Below are positions 43,148 to 52,371 of a stretch of 64,000 bases of DNA, piece by piece. Under the pieces are notes generated by a model. The model was not told the origin of the DNA. It made no database searches and saw nothing but the letters and a program-made list of their open reading frames with translations. Source of the DNA: JAHQVI01 sp050330195 (lineage in GTDB: Bacteria; Pseudomonadota; Alphaproteobacteria; Rhizobiales; Rhodomicrobiaceae). A program made the position numbers and the translations under genes. The first letter of the stretch is position 1; each line of letters opens with the position of its first letter. The DNA is taken from positions 1 through 64,000 of the forward strand of contig JBHJOB010000007.1 in the NCBI GenBank assembly GCA_050330195.1. The letters are read 5' to 3'.

Positions 43148-44320
43148 ATGGCACGGTCTGGAAGGCATTTTCTCCAAATTCCCGGTCCCACCAATGTTCC
43201 CGATCGCATCTTGCGGGCCATGGACAAACCGACGATCGATCATCGCAGCGCGGAGTTCGCCGCCCTTGGCAAGCGCGTTCTGGACGGCATGAAGGGCGTC
43301 TTCAAGACGCAGCAGCATGCCATGATCTACCCATCATCCGGGACCGGCGCGTGGGAAGCGGCGCTCGTCAATACGCTATCGCCGGGCGATCAGGTTCTCA
43401 TGCCCGAAACGGGGCATTTCGCGACGCTCTGGCGCAAAATGGCGGAAAAGCTCGGGCTCCAGCCCATCGTGATCGGCGGGGACTGGCGCACGGGCGCTGA
43501 CCCTGATGCCATCGCGGCAAGGCTCGGCGACGATAGCGGCCACGCTATCAAGGCGGTCTGCGTCGTGCAGAACGAGACTTCGACGGGCTGTGCGACCCCG
43601 ATCGACCTGATCCGCGCCGCAATCGACAAGGCGGGCCATCCGGCGCTGCTCATGGTCGACACGATTTCCTCGCTCGGCTCCATCGACATGCGCATGGACG
43701 AATGGGGCGTGGATGTCGTCGTGGCGGGCTCCCAGAAGGGGCTGATGCTGCCGCCGGGACTTTCGTTCAACGGCGTATCCGAAAAGGCGCTAGCAGCGTC
43801 GAAATCCTCCACGATGAGGAAATCCTATTGGGACTGGGCCGAAATGCTCGGTCCGAACAAGAACGGCTTCTTCCCGTACACGCCCGCGACGAACCTGCTC
43901 TATGGCCTCGCCGAAGCGCTCGACATGATCGAGGAGCAGGGGCTGGAGAAGATTTTCGCCCGCCATGCGCGTCACGGCGAGGCGACGCGTGCCGCGGTGC
44001 AGGCATGGGGGCTGGAAAATCTGTGCCGCGACGCGGACTATTATTCGGCTTCATTGACAGCAGTTCTGATGCCTGAGGGCCACGACGCCGACGCCTACCG
44101 CAAGATCGTGCTCGACCGGTTCGACATGTCGCTGGGCGCGGGGCTTTCAAAAGTTGCCGGGAAGGTGTTCCGGATCGGGCATCTGGGCGATTTCAACGAT
44201 CTGATGCTGATGGGCACGCTGGCTGGCTGCGAAATGGGTCTGTCGCTGGCGGGCGTGCCGCATCAGAAGGGCGGCGTAAACGCGGCGATGTCCTATCTGG
44301 CGGAGACGCCTTTGGATTGA
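43148..44320 (+). CDS. sgaA: Serine--glyoxylate aminotransferase
   Basis: A 390-aa class V PLP aminotransferase. It opens with H-F-L-Q-I-P-G-P-T-N-V-P, the Schiff-base Lys197 lies in G-S-Q-K-G-L, and the E-T-S-T-G segment is conserved. The family converts serine plus glyoxylate to hydroxypyruvate plus glycine in the serine cycle and in photorespiratory-type salvage. It diverges from the flavin dehydrogenase, sharing a 222-base promoter region, consistent with a glyoxylate or hydroxypyruvate pathway. ATG 43148 is favoured over 43082. No other serine-cycle gene is nearby, so methylotrophy is not supported. Confidence 0.92.
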   Translation: MARSGRHFLQIPGPTNVPDRILRAMDKPTIDHRSAEFAALGKRVLDGMKGVFKTQQHAMIYPSSGTGAWEAALVNTLSPGDQVLMPETGHFATLWRKMAEKLGLQPIVIGGDWRTGADPDAIAARLGDDSGHAIKAVCVVQNETSTGCATPIDLIRAAIDKAGHPALLMVDTISSLGSIDMRMDEWGVDVVVAGSQKGLMLPPGLSFNGVSEKALAASKSSTMRKSYWDWAEMLGPNKNGFFPYTPATNLLYGLAEALDMIEEQGLEKIFARHARHGEATRAAVQAWGLENLCRDADYYSASLTAVLMPEGHDADAYRKIVLDRFDMSLGAGLSKVAGKVFRIGHLGDFNDLMLMGTLAGCEMGLSLAGVPHQKGGVNAAMSYLAETPLD

Positions 44321-44332
44321 AGCTCGCGAGCT

Positions 44333-45334
44333 TCACGCAATCTCTTCGGCGAAATGGCAGGCGGCGTGCTGTCCGCTCGGCATCAGCCGTAATGCCGGAA
44401 CCTCCGCCGCGCAACGCTCCTTGGCGAAAGGACAGCGCGTTCGGAAGACGCAGCCTGACGGCGGGTTGAGCGGGGAGGGCATGTCTCCTTCCAGAGGCAT
44501 TCGCTTTCTCGCCCGCGCCGCCTTCGGATCGGGAACCGGGGCGGCGGAGAGCAGCGCGCGCGTGTACGGATGCATCGGTGCGCCGAAAAGCGTCCTCTTG
44601 CCGCCGATCTCCATGACGCGGCCCAGATAGAGAACCATGACACGGTCGGAGATGTGTCTGACCACGGACAGATCGTGGCTGATGAAGATCATCGTCAGGC
44701 CGAAATTGCGTTTCAGCTCGATCAGCAGATTGATGATCTGCGCCTGAATGGAGAGGTCCAGCGCCGAGACCGGTTCGTCGCAGATCAGCAGATCGGGGCG
44801 CGAAACGAGTGCGCGGGCGATGCCGATGCGCTGCGCCTGACCGCCGGAAAATTCATGCGGATAGCGGTTGATCATGTCCGGCGCGAGACCGACGGTCTCC
44901 ATCATCGCGAGGACGCTCCGGCGGCGCTCCGCCTTCGATAGCGATCTGGCGAAAATCGTCAGCGGTTCGGCAATGATCTCGCCGACAGGCATGCGCGGAT
45001 CGAGCGAAGCGATCGGGTCCTGAAAGATGATCTGCATCTGCCGGCGCTTCTGGCGCAGGGCTTCGCCGCGCAAGCGCCCGAGGTCGTGCCCCTCAAACAC
45101 CACTTGCCCTTCGCTCGGCTCGATCAGCCGCAGGATGACGCGGCCGAGCGTAGACTTGCCGCTGCCGGATTCTCCGACGACGGACAGAGTTTCCCCGCGT
45201 TCCAGCGAGAACGAAACGCCGGAGAGCGCCTGCACTTCGGCAACCGCGCCGAAAAGCGATCCGGAAATCTGGAAGCTCTTCGACAGGCCGCGAACATCGA
45301 GGAGCGGCGCGCGATCCTGCGGGCTTGCCGTCAT
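44333..45334 (-). CDS. Oligopeptide-type ABC transporter ATP-binding protein (OppF-like)
   Basis: A 333-aa ABC ATPase with Walker A G-E-S-G-S-G-K-S-T, signature F-S-G-G-Q-A-Q-R, Walker B L-I-C-D-E-P-V-S-A-L-D and the C-terminal C-x-F-R-T-R-C-P-F-A-x-x-R-C motif of the OppF/DppF group, which may hold an Fe-S cluster. Its start overlaps the upstream OppD-like stop by 4 bases. Convergent with sgaA. It works with the permeases encoded upstream. Confidence 0.94.
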   Translation of the reverse strand: MTASPQDRAPLLDVRGLSKSFQISGSLFGAVAEVQALSGVSFSLERGETLSVVGESGSGKSTLGRVILRLIEPSEGQVVFEGHDLGRLRGEALRQKRRQMQIIFQDPIASLDPRMPVGEIIAEPLTIFARSLSKAERRRSVLAMMETVGLAPDMINRYPHEFSGGQAQRIGIARALVSRPDLLICDEPVSALDLSIQAQIINLLIELKRNFGLTMIFISHDLSVVRHISDRVMVLYLGRVMEIGGKRTLFGAPMHPYTRALLSAAPVPDPKAARARKRMPLEGDMPSPLNPPSGCVFRTRCPFAKERCAAEVPALRLMPSGQHAACHFAEEIA

Positions 45335-46320
45335 TGCGCGCCCGCCAGCTCTCTCGCCCGAATGCAGGCCGCGCGCTGCCCTGCCGCGACCGTTTCCAGT
45401 GGCGGCGGCGCGTCATGGCAGCGCTCGATCACATGAGGGCAGCGCGGGGCGAAGGAGCAACCGGGCGGCAGGCGCTGCAGATTCGGCGGCTGGCCCTTGA
45501 TCACCTGCAGATCGGCTTCATCCCGGTCCGCGCGCGGCGTGGAGGCCAGCAGCGCTTGCGTGTAGGGATGGCGCGGCGTCTCGAACAGCGCATCGACGGG
45601 CGCCTGCTCGACGATCCGCCCGGCATACATCACGGCGACGCGGTCGGCGAGACCGGCAACAACGCCGAGATCGTGCGTGATCAGCACCAGCGATGTGTTG
45701 AAGTCCCGCCGCAGATCGGCGAACAGCTCCAGTATCTGCGCCTGAATGGTGACGTCGAGCGCGGTCGTCGGCTCGTCGGCGATCAGGACTTTCGGCCTGC
45801 ACAGAAGAGCCATCGCGATCATCGCGCGTTGACGCATGCCGCCGGAAAGCTCATGCGGATAGGCGGCAAAGCGTCTGGCCGGATCGGGGATGCCGACACG
45901 CTCCAGCATGCCGATGGCTTGCCTGCCCGCTTCGGCTGGCGACATGCCCTTGTGGGCGATGAGCGTTTCCGTGAGCTGACGGGAGAGGCGCAGCACGGGA
46001 TTGAACGCCGTCATGGGGTCCTGAAAGACCATCGAGATGTCGCGGCCGCGATGCTCGTCGAGCCGCTCGCGGGCGAGCGCCATCAGATCGACGCCGGCGA
46101 GCAGCGCCTTGCCGGACGCACGGCCATTGCGGGCGAGCAGTCCCATGATCGCGAGGAAAGTCTGGCTTTTCCCCGAACCCGATTCTCCGACCACGGCCAA
46201 TGTCTCGCCCGGTCCAAGCTCCAGCGAGACGCCGGACACGGCTTTGACCTCGCCATCGGGCGTGTCGAAGCGGACGGTCAGATCCTCGATGGAAAGGACG
46301 GGGCGGTCCGTTCCGGCCAT
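45331..46320 (-). CDS. Oligopeptide-type ABC transporter ATP-binding protein (OppD-like)
   Basis: A 329-aa ABC ATPase with Walker A G-E-S-G-S-G-K-S, signature L-S-G-G-M-R-Q-R, Walker B L-I-A-D-E-P-T-T-A-L-D, and the cysteine-rich C-terminal motif C-S-F-A-P-R-C. The track start at 46710 lies within the permease gene and is rejected; ATG 46320 is 5 bases before the permease stop. Its partner is the downstream OppF-like gene. Confidence 0.94.
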   Translation of the reverse strand: MAGTDRPVLSIEDLTVRFDTPDGEVKAVSGVSLELGPGETLAVVGESGSGKSQTFLAIMGLLARNGRASGKALLAGVDLMALARERLDEHRGRDISMVFQDPMTAFNPVLRLSRQLTETLIAHKGMSPAEAGRQAIGMLERVGIPDPARRFAAYPHELSGGMRQRAMIAMALLCRPKVLIADEPTTALDVTIQAQILELFADLRRDFNTSLVLITHDLGVVAGLADRVAVMYAGRIVEQAPVDALFETPRHPYTQALLASTPRADRDEADLQVIKGQPPNLQRLPPGCSFAPRCPHVIERCHDAPPPLETVAAGQRAACIRARELAGAQ

Positions 46321-46325
46321 GGCGC

Positions 46326-47237
46326 TCACCTGTCCCTCGGATCGAAGGCGTCGCGCAGCCCGTCGCCGATGAAGGAGAGCGACAGCAGCAGCAGGACCAG
46401 AAAGAGCGCCGGGAACAGCAGGAGCCACGGCATGACTTCCATGACGGCGGCGCCCTCCGAGATCAGCGTTCCGAGCGAGGTCAGCGGCTCCTGCACGCCG
46501 AAACCGAGATAGGACAGGAAGCTTTCGATCAGGATGATTTCGGGCACGGTGAGCGTCGCGTAGATGACGACCGGCCCGATGAGGTTGGGCGTGATGTGTC
46601 TGGTGATGATCCGGACGGTGGTCTGCCCGGCCGCCCGCGCCGCCTCGATGAACTCCTTCTCGCGCAATGACAGCGTCTGCCCACGGACGATGCGCGCCAT
46701 GGTCAGCCACTCGACCGCGCCGATGCCGATGAACAGCAGGATGACGTTTCGCCCGAAGATCACCATCAGCAGGATGACGAAGAGAATGTAGGGGAGGGCG
46801 TACATGATATCGACGAAGCGCATCATGACCGCATCGAGCCGCCCGCCAATATAGCCTGCCGTTGCGCCATAAAAAACGCCGATGACGACGGACACCAGCG
46901 TCGCCACGAAGGCGACCAGCAGGGAGATGCGTGTCCCGTAGAGCGTGCGGGCGAGCACGTCGCGGCCGTTCTGGTCGGTGCCGAAAAAGTGCCCGCTCTC
47001 GATGCCGGGCGGCGCGCGGAAGGCGGCCCAGTCGGGCGTTTCATGGTCATGGGGCAGCACGAACGGGCCGAGAAGCGAGAGCAGCACAAGTGCGGCCAGC
47101 ACGAACATGGAGACGACGGCTGCCCGGTTTCGCTTGAGCCGCCGCCAGGCATCCGCGCCAAGGCTGCGTCCGGCAGGCGCATCGCGCGCTTCGAGCGCGG
47201 CGGCCAGCTCTTCGCGTTTTTCCGACCTGATGATCAT
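46326..47237 (-). CDS. Oligopeptide-type ABC transporter permease (DppC-like)
   Basis: A 303-aa permease with a cytoplasmic N-terminus, about six helices, the L-G-T-D-x-x-G-R-D loop (F-F-G-T-D-Q-N-G-R-D-V-L-A-R) and E-A-A-R-A-A-G. ATG 47237 overlaps the upstream permease stop by 4 bases. Longer frame to 47681 is rejected because it lies within the upstream gene. Confidence 0.93.
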   Translation of the reverse strand: MIIRSEKREELAAALEARDAPAGRSLGADAWRRLKRNRAAVVSMFVLAALVLLSLLGPFVLPHDHETPDWAAFRAPPGIESGHFFGTDQNGRDVLARTLYGTRISLLVAFVATLVSVVIGVFYGATAGYIGGRLDAVMMRFVDIMYALPYILFVILLMVIFGRNVILLFIGIGAVEWLTMARIVRGQTLSLREKEFIEAARAAGQTTVRIITRHITPNLIGPVVIYATLTVPEIILIESFLSYLGFGVQEPLTSLGTLISEGAAVMEVMPWLLLFPALFLVLLLLSLSFIGDGLRDAFDPRDR

Positions 47238-48157
47238 CGCGCCCGCACTTTCGGATCGAGGAACGCATAGGCGAGATCGACGAGCAGATTGAGGATAATG
47301 ATCAGCACCATGTAGAAAAAGACGGTTCCCAGCACCATGCCGTAGTCCCGGCTGAGCGCGGCGTTGATGAAATATCTGCCGATGCCGGGCAGGCCGAAGA
47401 TCGTCTCGACGACCAGCGAGCCGGTCAGCAGATAGCCCGCCGCCGGACCGAGATAGGACACGACCGGCAACAGTGCGGGCTTGATCGCATGGCGCAGCAC
47501 GACGAGCCTTTCGCCGATGCCCTTGGCGCGGGCGGTACGGATGAAGCTGGCGTTCATGGTTTCGATCAGCGAGCCGCGCATGAGCCGGGAAATGCGGGCG
47601 ATGTGAGAGAGCGAAAGCACGAAGACCGGCAAGGCGAGATAGGCGATCGAGCCGTCGCCCCAGCCGCCGACGGGCAGCCATTCCAGCTTCACGCCGAAGA
47701 CGAGTTGCAGGATCGGCGCGATCAGGAAGTTCGGCAGGATCAGGCCGAGCATGACGATGGCCGAGGTCAGGTAATCCGCGTTGCGGTTCTGGTAGAGCCC
47801 GGCGACGACGCCAGAGAGGACGCCGAAGACGATGGCGACGATGAAGGCTGAGCCGCCGAGGATGAGCGTATAGGGCAGGCCGAGGCCGATCAGTTCGGCG
47901 ACGGTGAAGTCGATCGTGGTGAAGGACGGGCCGAGATCGCCCTGCAGGACATTGCCGATATAAATGAAATACTGCTCGATCAGCGGCTTATCGAGATGAT
48001 AATGCGCCTGCATGTTGGCAAGCACTTCTTCGGGGAGCGAGCGTTCCAGATCGAAAGGCCCGCCGGGAGCGAGCCGCAGGATGAAGAAGCAGGCGGTCAG
48101 CGCGACGAAGAGGACGGGGATGGTTGAAAGCAGTCTGCGTAAGGCAAAGCCGACCAT
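47234..48157 (-). CDS. Oligopeptide-type ABC transporter permease (DppB-like)
   Basis: A 307-aa permease with six predicted helices, the basic loop R-T-A-R-A-K-G-I-G-E-R and the final G-I-G-R-Y-F-I-N-A-A-L-S-R-D-Y. ATG 48157 is preceded by AAAGGA. A gap with a hairpin (48176-48202) separates it from the receptor gene. Confidence 0.93.
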   Translation of the reverse strand: MVGFALRRLLSTIPVLFVALTACFFILRLAPGGPFDLERSLPEEVLANMQAHYHLDKPLIEQYFIYIGNVLQGDLGPSFTTIDFTVAELIGLGLPYTLILGGSAFIVAIVFGVLSGVVAGLYQNRNADYLTSAIVMLGLILPNFLIAPILQLVFGVKLEWLPVGGWGDGSIAYLALPVFVLSLSHIARISRLMRGSLIETMNASFIRTARAKGIGERLVVLRHAIKPALLPVVSYLGPAAGYLLTGSLVVETIFGLPGIGRYFINAALSRDYGMVLGTVFFYMVLIIILNLLVDLAYAFLDPKVRAR

Positions 48158-48175
48158 GGCGATCCTTTGAGAATG

Positions 48176-48202
48176 CCCTCCCGGCGCGATCTGCCGGGAG
48201 GG
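48176..48202 (-). terminator. Intercistronic hairpin after the peptide-receptor gene
   Basis: CCCTCCCGGC (48176-48185) pairs perfectly with GCCGGGAGGG (48193-48202) around a 7-base loop, 18 bases after the receptor stop. As with the other two transporter operons here, this likely makes receptor mRNA more abundant than the permease part. Confidence 0.6.
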
Positions 48203-48219
48203 TGCCGTGTGAGCTTGGC

Positions 48220-49803
48220 TTATTCGGTCTTGGAAAGCCACCGCGTTCGGTGTTTATCGAAACTATTGCCGCGGAAGCCTTTTATCTTCGGCGAGACGAC
48301 ATTGCGCGACAGATAATAGTAGATCGGCGCGGCCGCCGTGTTGTCGATGGCGATCTTTTCCGCCTCGTACAGGATTTTCGCGCGCTCCTTCAGATCCTGA
48401 GTCTGTCCGGCCTTGTCCAGAAGCGCGTCGAATTCCGCATTCTTCCAGCGCCCGTAATTGTCCTGTATGCCGGAATGCAGGAGCTGAAGGAAATTGATCG
48501 GGTCATCATAATCGGCGAGCCAGCCCGCGCGGGCGACCTCAAGCTGCCCCTGCTTCAACTGGGCATAATGCACCTTGGTTTCCGCGTTGAACAACTCTGT
48601 CTCGACGCCAAGCGCTTTCCACATGGCCGAGACCGCGATTGCGATCCGCTTGTGATTTTCGTTGGTGTTGTAGCGGAGCTGGATCTTCAGCGGCTTGTCG
48701 GGCCCGTATCCGGCGTCCGCCAGCAGCGCCCTGGCCCGCTCGACCTTCGCGCCATAGTCCAGATCCGCCCATTCCGCCCGGTAAGGCTCATCGACATAAT
48801 TGTTCATTCCCGGCGGCACCCAGCTATAGGCAGGCAATTCGCCGGTTCCCAGAATTTGCGGTCCGATGACCTCGCGATTGATCGCCATGGAAAGCGCCTG
48901 CCGGACGCGCGCGTCGTCGAGCGGTGGTTTCGATGAATTCATGATGTAGTAATAGAGACCGGCAAACGGAGCGACGCGGGCTTCGCCGGGATGATTTTCC
49001 TCCAGCCACTGATATTGATCGGCGGGAAAATCGGTCAGTATGTCGAACTCGCCAGCCCGATAGCGTCTCAGCGCGGCCGACTGATCTTCCAGAACATGGA
49101 AGACCACATTGTCGATCTGCAGATCGTCCACCGCATAATATTCGGGATTCTTCTCGGTCTTCACATGACTTCCCGGCACCCATTCAATGGGCCGGTAGGG
49201 ACCGTTGGTGACGATATTCTCGATCTTCACCCAGTCCTGGCCTTTTGCTTCGACGACATGTTTCGGCACAGGATAGGCCGTGAAATGAGTGAGGGCCGAG
49301 AGAAAATAGGGTGTCGGGCTTTCAAGCGTGATTTCAAGCGCCTTCTCGTTGATCGCCCTGACGCCGAGCTGCGTCAGATCCTTGATCTCGCCGGAATTGA
49401 TCGCCCTGGCATTCTTGATCGGATATTGCAGGTAAGCATAGCTCGATGCGGTTGCCGGGTCTGCGATGCGGCGGAAGGCATAGACGAAATCCTCCGCTGT
49501 CACTGGTTTGCCGTCCGACCACTTGATGTCGTTGCGCAGAAAAAACTTGTAGGTCAGCCCGTCTGTGGAGATAAGCCACGCTTCGGTCTGTCCGTGGATC
49601 GGTTTGGCGTCGATGTCTTCCGTCACCAGACCTTCGAAGATGTCGCCGGCGATACGGTCCTCCCAGTTGCCCGAGAGCTTGTGCGGGTCGAGCGATGCGG
49701 GATCGCCGCCATTATGCAGATGCAGCGTCACGGCTCCCGCTGCTGCCGCGCTGGCGATCATGACGACCGCACCGGCAAGCAGCGATAGACAGAATTTTCT
49801 CAT
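48220..49803 (-). CDS. Oligopeptide-type ABC substrate-binding protein
   Basis: A 527-aa family-5 receptor with a Sec signal peptide (about 1-24, ending A-A-A-A-G-A). Mature-part hallmarks: H-N-G-G-D-P-A-S-L-D-P, W-S-D-G-K-P-V-T-A-E-D-F-V-Y, and N-Y-G-R-W-K-N-A-E-F-D. It belongs to the OppA/MppA type and probably binds peptides of several residues; no Cys suggests lipid anchoring. GAGGAG precedes ATG 49803. First gene of the five-gene operon. Downstream on the same strand order come two permeases and two ATPases. Confidence 0.94.
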   Translation of the reverse strand: MRKFCLSLLAGAVVMIASAAAAGAVTLHLHNGGDPASLDPHKLSGNWEDRIAGDIFEGLVTEDIDAKPIHGQTEAWLISTDGLTYKFFLRNDIKWSDGKPVTAEDFVYAFRRIADPATASSYAYLQYPIKNARAINSGEIKDLTQLGVRAINEKALEITLESPTPYFLSALTHFTAYPVPKHVVEAKGQDWVKIENIVTNGPYRPIEWVPGSHVKTEKNPEYYAVDDLQIDNVVFHVLEDQSAALRRYRAGEFDILTDFPADQYQWLEENHPGEARVAPFAGLYYYIMNSSKPPLDDARVRQALSMAINREVIGPQILGTGELPAYSWVPPGMNNYVDEPYRAEWADLDYGAKVERARALLADAGYGPDKPLKIQLRYNTNENHKRIAIAVSAMWKALGVETELFNAETKVHYAQLKQGQLEVARAGWLADYDDPINFLQLLHSGIQDNYGRWKNAEFDALLDKAGQTQDLKERAKILYEAEKIAIDNTAAAPIYYYLSRNVVSPKIKGFRGNSFDKHRTRWLSKTE

Positions 49804-49960
49804 GGGGACTCCTCTCACAATGAGCGTGTGGGCATTGGCCGGGAGGGGCGCACTTGCCTTCAAGGGGAGTAAGCAAGGATCGCGCCAACGGTTCAGGTTT
49901 CACGAGCTTAAGGCGAAAGCCGGATCGGAAAAATGGCGAATATCGAGAGTTCGTTGGCGG

Positions 49961-50890
49961 TCATTCCGGTTTCCCGCCTCCATCGCCCATCAGAAACCGG
50001 TAAATCTCGGTGTGGTCGGCGCCCTTGCCAAGCGCATGGCTGGCATCGCGCCATAGCGAACGCGCATCCGCAATGCCGGGCAGCGACAAGCCAAGCTCCT
50101 CGGCAAGATCGGCTGCGGCCTTCACATCCTTGGCCATGAGTTCGAGCGCGAAGCCCGCCTTGGCGAAGTCTCCGGAGAGGATGAACGGCTTGAGCTTTTT
50201 CTCCGTCGAGTTGTTGCGCCCCGTCGAGGCGTTGATCACCTCGGTGAGCCGCTCCGGATCGAGCCCGAACGCCTTGCCGACAATCACGGCCTCGCACGCC
50301 GCCGCAAGTCCTGCCGCCGAGACGTAATTGTTCAGCGCCTTGCTGGCATGGCCGGAGCCGAGCCCGCCTGTCCGGTAGACCGTGCCCATCGAGGCCAGCA
50401 CATCCCCGGCGCGGTCCATGGCCGCTTCATCGTCGCCGCCCAGCATGATCGCAAGCTCGCCGCTTATGGCCTTCTGAACGCCGCCGGACACGGGCGCGTC
50501 GAGGAGCATAACGCCGCGCTCCGCAAGTTCCGCGCCGAGCGCGACCGTTGCCGGCGGATAGGACGAGCTCATGTCGATGATGATCGCGCCGTCCACGGGC
50601 CGGGCTGCAATTCCCGCATCCGGTTCATCTCCGAGCACGGCTGCCCGAACGATCCCGGCATTCGGCAGCATGGTGATGACGATGCCGCACGACGCGCCAA
50701 GATCGGCAAGGCTGGATGACGCAGTTGCGCCGAGTTCGTCCGCCAGCCTTCGGGTCAGCGCCGCGTCGATGTCGTAAAGGGCGAGGCTGTAACCCGCCTT
50801 GACCATGCGGCGCGCCATCGGTGCGCCCATCGTGCCCAGACCGACAAGCCCGACGCGGCTGGACGCCGGTCCGGGATCACTTTTTGGCAT
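49961..50890 (-). CDS. NAD(P)-dependent beta-hydroxyacid dehydrogenase
   Basis: A 309-aa protein of the 3-hydroxyisobutyrate/tartronate-semialdehyde reductase family: G-L-V-G-L-G-T-M-G dinucleotide motif (14-22), substrate signature D-A-P-V-S-G-G, and the catalytic Lys in L-M-A-K-D-V-K-A-A. It could reduce tartronate semialdehyde or a similar acid. Start ATG 50890 overlaps the upstream CMD-like gene by 14 bases, making a two-gene operon. It ends 157 bases before the peptide-receptor start. Confidence 0.9.
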   Translation of the reverse strand: MPKSDPGPASSRVGLVGLGTMGAPMARRMVKAGYSLALYDIDAALTRRLADELGATASSSLADLGASCGIVITMLPNAGIVRAAVLGDEPDAGIAARPVDGAIIIDMSSSYPPATVALGAELAERGVMLLDAPVSGGVQKAISGELAIMLGGDDEAAMDRAGDVLASMGTVYRTGGLGSGHASKALNNYVSAAGLAAACEAVIVGKAFGLDPERLTEVINASTGRNNSTEKKLKPFILSGDFAKAGFALELMAKDVKAAADLAEELGLSLPGIADARSLWRDASHALGKGADHTEIYRFLMGDGGGKPE

Positions 50891-51260
50891 CGAGTTCTCC
50901 GAAAACGGTCCTGGCGACGCGGAAACTGTCGACCATGGCCGGGACGCCGCAATAGATCCCGACCTGCAGCAGGATTTCCTTGATCTCGTCTTTGGAGACC
51001 CCGTTCGTGACCGCGCCGCGAATATGCGCCGCCAGCTCATGGGGACGGTTCAGTGAACTGATCATCGCGATGTTGATGATCGAGCGCGTCTTGCGGTCGA
51101 GCCCTTCCCGGCCCCAGACCTCGCCCCAGCAATAGGTGGTGACCAGTTTCTGAAAGTCTTCCGTGAAATCATCCATGCCCGCCGTCGCCTTGTCGACATA
51201 CTCGTCGCCAAGCACCGAGCGGCGGATCTTCATTCCCTTTTCATACATTGCCTCGTTCAT
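50877..51260 (-). CDS. Carboxymuconolactone decarboxylase-family protein
   Basis: A 127-aa protein like PcaC: G-R-E-G-L-D-R-K-T-R-S-I-I-N-I-A and N-R-P-H-E-L-A-A-H-I-R-G-A-V-T-N-G, with a helical bundle architecture. The PcaC enzyme decarboxylates 4-carboxymuconolactone in the protocatechuate pathway, but many family members have other roles and no other pca gene is near. GGAGG precedes the start. Overlaps the dehydrogenase gene by 14 bases. Confidence 0.85.
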   Translation of the reverse strand: MNEAMYEKGMKIRRSVLGDEYVDKATAGMDDFTEDFQKLVTTYCWGEVWGREGLDRKTRSIINIAMISSLNRPHELAAHIRGAVTNGVSKDEIKEILLQVGIYCGVPAMVDSFRVARTVFGELDAKK

Positions 51261-51544
51261 TCGGGGCTACCTCCTGTTTTCGGGATCGTTCAAAATCTCG
51301 GGCCAAGCCCGGTCGCGGCCGACGGCGTGAGAACGCTGTGTGTGACAAGGGGGAGCCGCACCGCGAAGTGGGCAGCGTAGAGAATTGTCTGACAATCCGT
51401 CAATGATGCAGACAAGGGTGTTATCGCGAGCGGGAGGGCAGGGATGGCATCAGGAAGAGGCGCCCGACTTCCTCGTTCAGAAAGCAGGAAGGGGCTTCGC
51501 GGTGGCGCATCGAATGCGGTCCCGCGCGGTCGAGGGTTGAATAA

Positions 51545-51573
51545 CGAGGCGGGCCATGTGGCGGTCCGCCTCG
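51545..51573 (-). terminator. Terminator-like hairpin after the duplicated-domain gene
   Basis: CGAGGCGG (51545-51552) pairs with CCGCCTCG (51566-51573) around a 13-base loop, 13 bases after the stop of the gene at 51586-52371, with a weak TTATT after it on the minus strand. The rest of the 325-base gap 51261-51585 shows nothing else. Confidence 0.5.
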
Positions 51574-51585
51574 CGTGAACGTCGC

Positions 51586-52371
51586 TTACTGCAGTCCGAG
51601 GACGCAGACTCTCGCCTTGCCCTTGAAGCTCGGCTTTGCGCGATAGATCATTTCAATCCGGTCGATCGAGCGTTCGCGGCCTTTCAGATCCAGCGGACGT
51701 GTCTCGCGGCCTTCCTTGATTTCCGAACGGACGCGGATGTCGTCTGGCGCACCCCTTGTGTAGAACACCTTGAGATCGTTCATGTAGACCGTGTTGCCCG
51801 AGACGCTCAGCTTGATGGCCTTGAAGCGGCCTTCGCGGCGGCCAACCCTGATGACATCCCGGTCACCGAGAAAGCCGACTGATTTGCAGCCGAGATCCTG
51901 CCAGTCGCCGCCTCGGCCCCGGCCTTCGGCGGAGCGACTGCCCGCTACGCGTCCAGAGACACAGACCCTGGCCTTGCCGCGGCCCTTGCCCTTGAAATCG
52001 CGTTTGGATACGATTTCGATCCGGTCGATGGCGCGGTCGCGGCCCTTCAGGTCGAGAGGCCGTGTCTGCTCGCCTTCACGCAGTTCCGAGCGGACGCGAA
52101 TATCGTCCGGCGAGCCGTTCGCATAGACGACCTTGAGATCGAGAATGCTGATATCGTTGCCTTCGGCTTCCAGGCGGATGGCTGAAAAGCGGCCTTCGCG
52201 GCGCCCGACCTTGATTTCATCCCTGTCGCGGCGGCGTCCGACATCCTCGCAACCAAGCCGTTCCCATTTGCCGTCCCGGTCATTGCCGCCCCGTCCCTGT
52301 GCCTGAGGCGCAGAAGCGGATGCGGCTAGGATCACGAGAAAGACGCCAGTCACCAACGTTTTAAGTCTCAT
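51586..52371 (-). CDS. Exported protein with two tandem copies of a DUF2541-like domain
   Basis: A 261-aa protein with a signal peptide (about 1-25, ending A-Q) and two repeats of about 105 residues, roughly 36-140 and 156-260. Both carry V-G-R-R-E-G-R-F, P-D-D-I-R-V-R-S-E, T-R-P-L-D-L-K-G-R and a final G-K-A-R-V-C-V. The second copy matches the first at most positions, so the duplication looks recent. A Gly/Arg linker joins them. The single-domain relatives (YaaI-like) are small periplasmic proteins of unknown role. AGGAAA precedes ATG 52371. Confidence 0.8.
   Translation of the reverse strand: MRLKTLVTGVFLVILAASASAPQAQGRGGNDRDGKWERLGCEDVGRRRDRDEIKVGRREGRFSAIRLEAEGNDISILDLKVVYANGSPDDIRVRSELREGEQTRPLDLKGRDRAIDRIEIVSKRDFKGKGRGKARVCVSGRVAGSRSAEGRGRGGDWQDLGCKSVGFLGDRDVIRVGRREGRFKAIKLSVSGNTVYMNDLKVFYTRGAPDDIRVRSEIKEGRETRPLDLKGRERSIDRIEMIYRAKPSFKGKARVCVLGLQ

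Noticed and set aside
43148..44320. Inferring methylotrophy from sgaA
   Set aside because: No other serine-cycle gene (hydroxypyruvate reductase, glycerate kinase, malyl-CoA lyase, methanol dehydrogenase) is present in the window.
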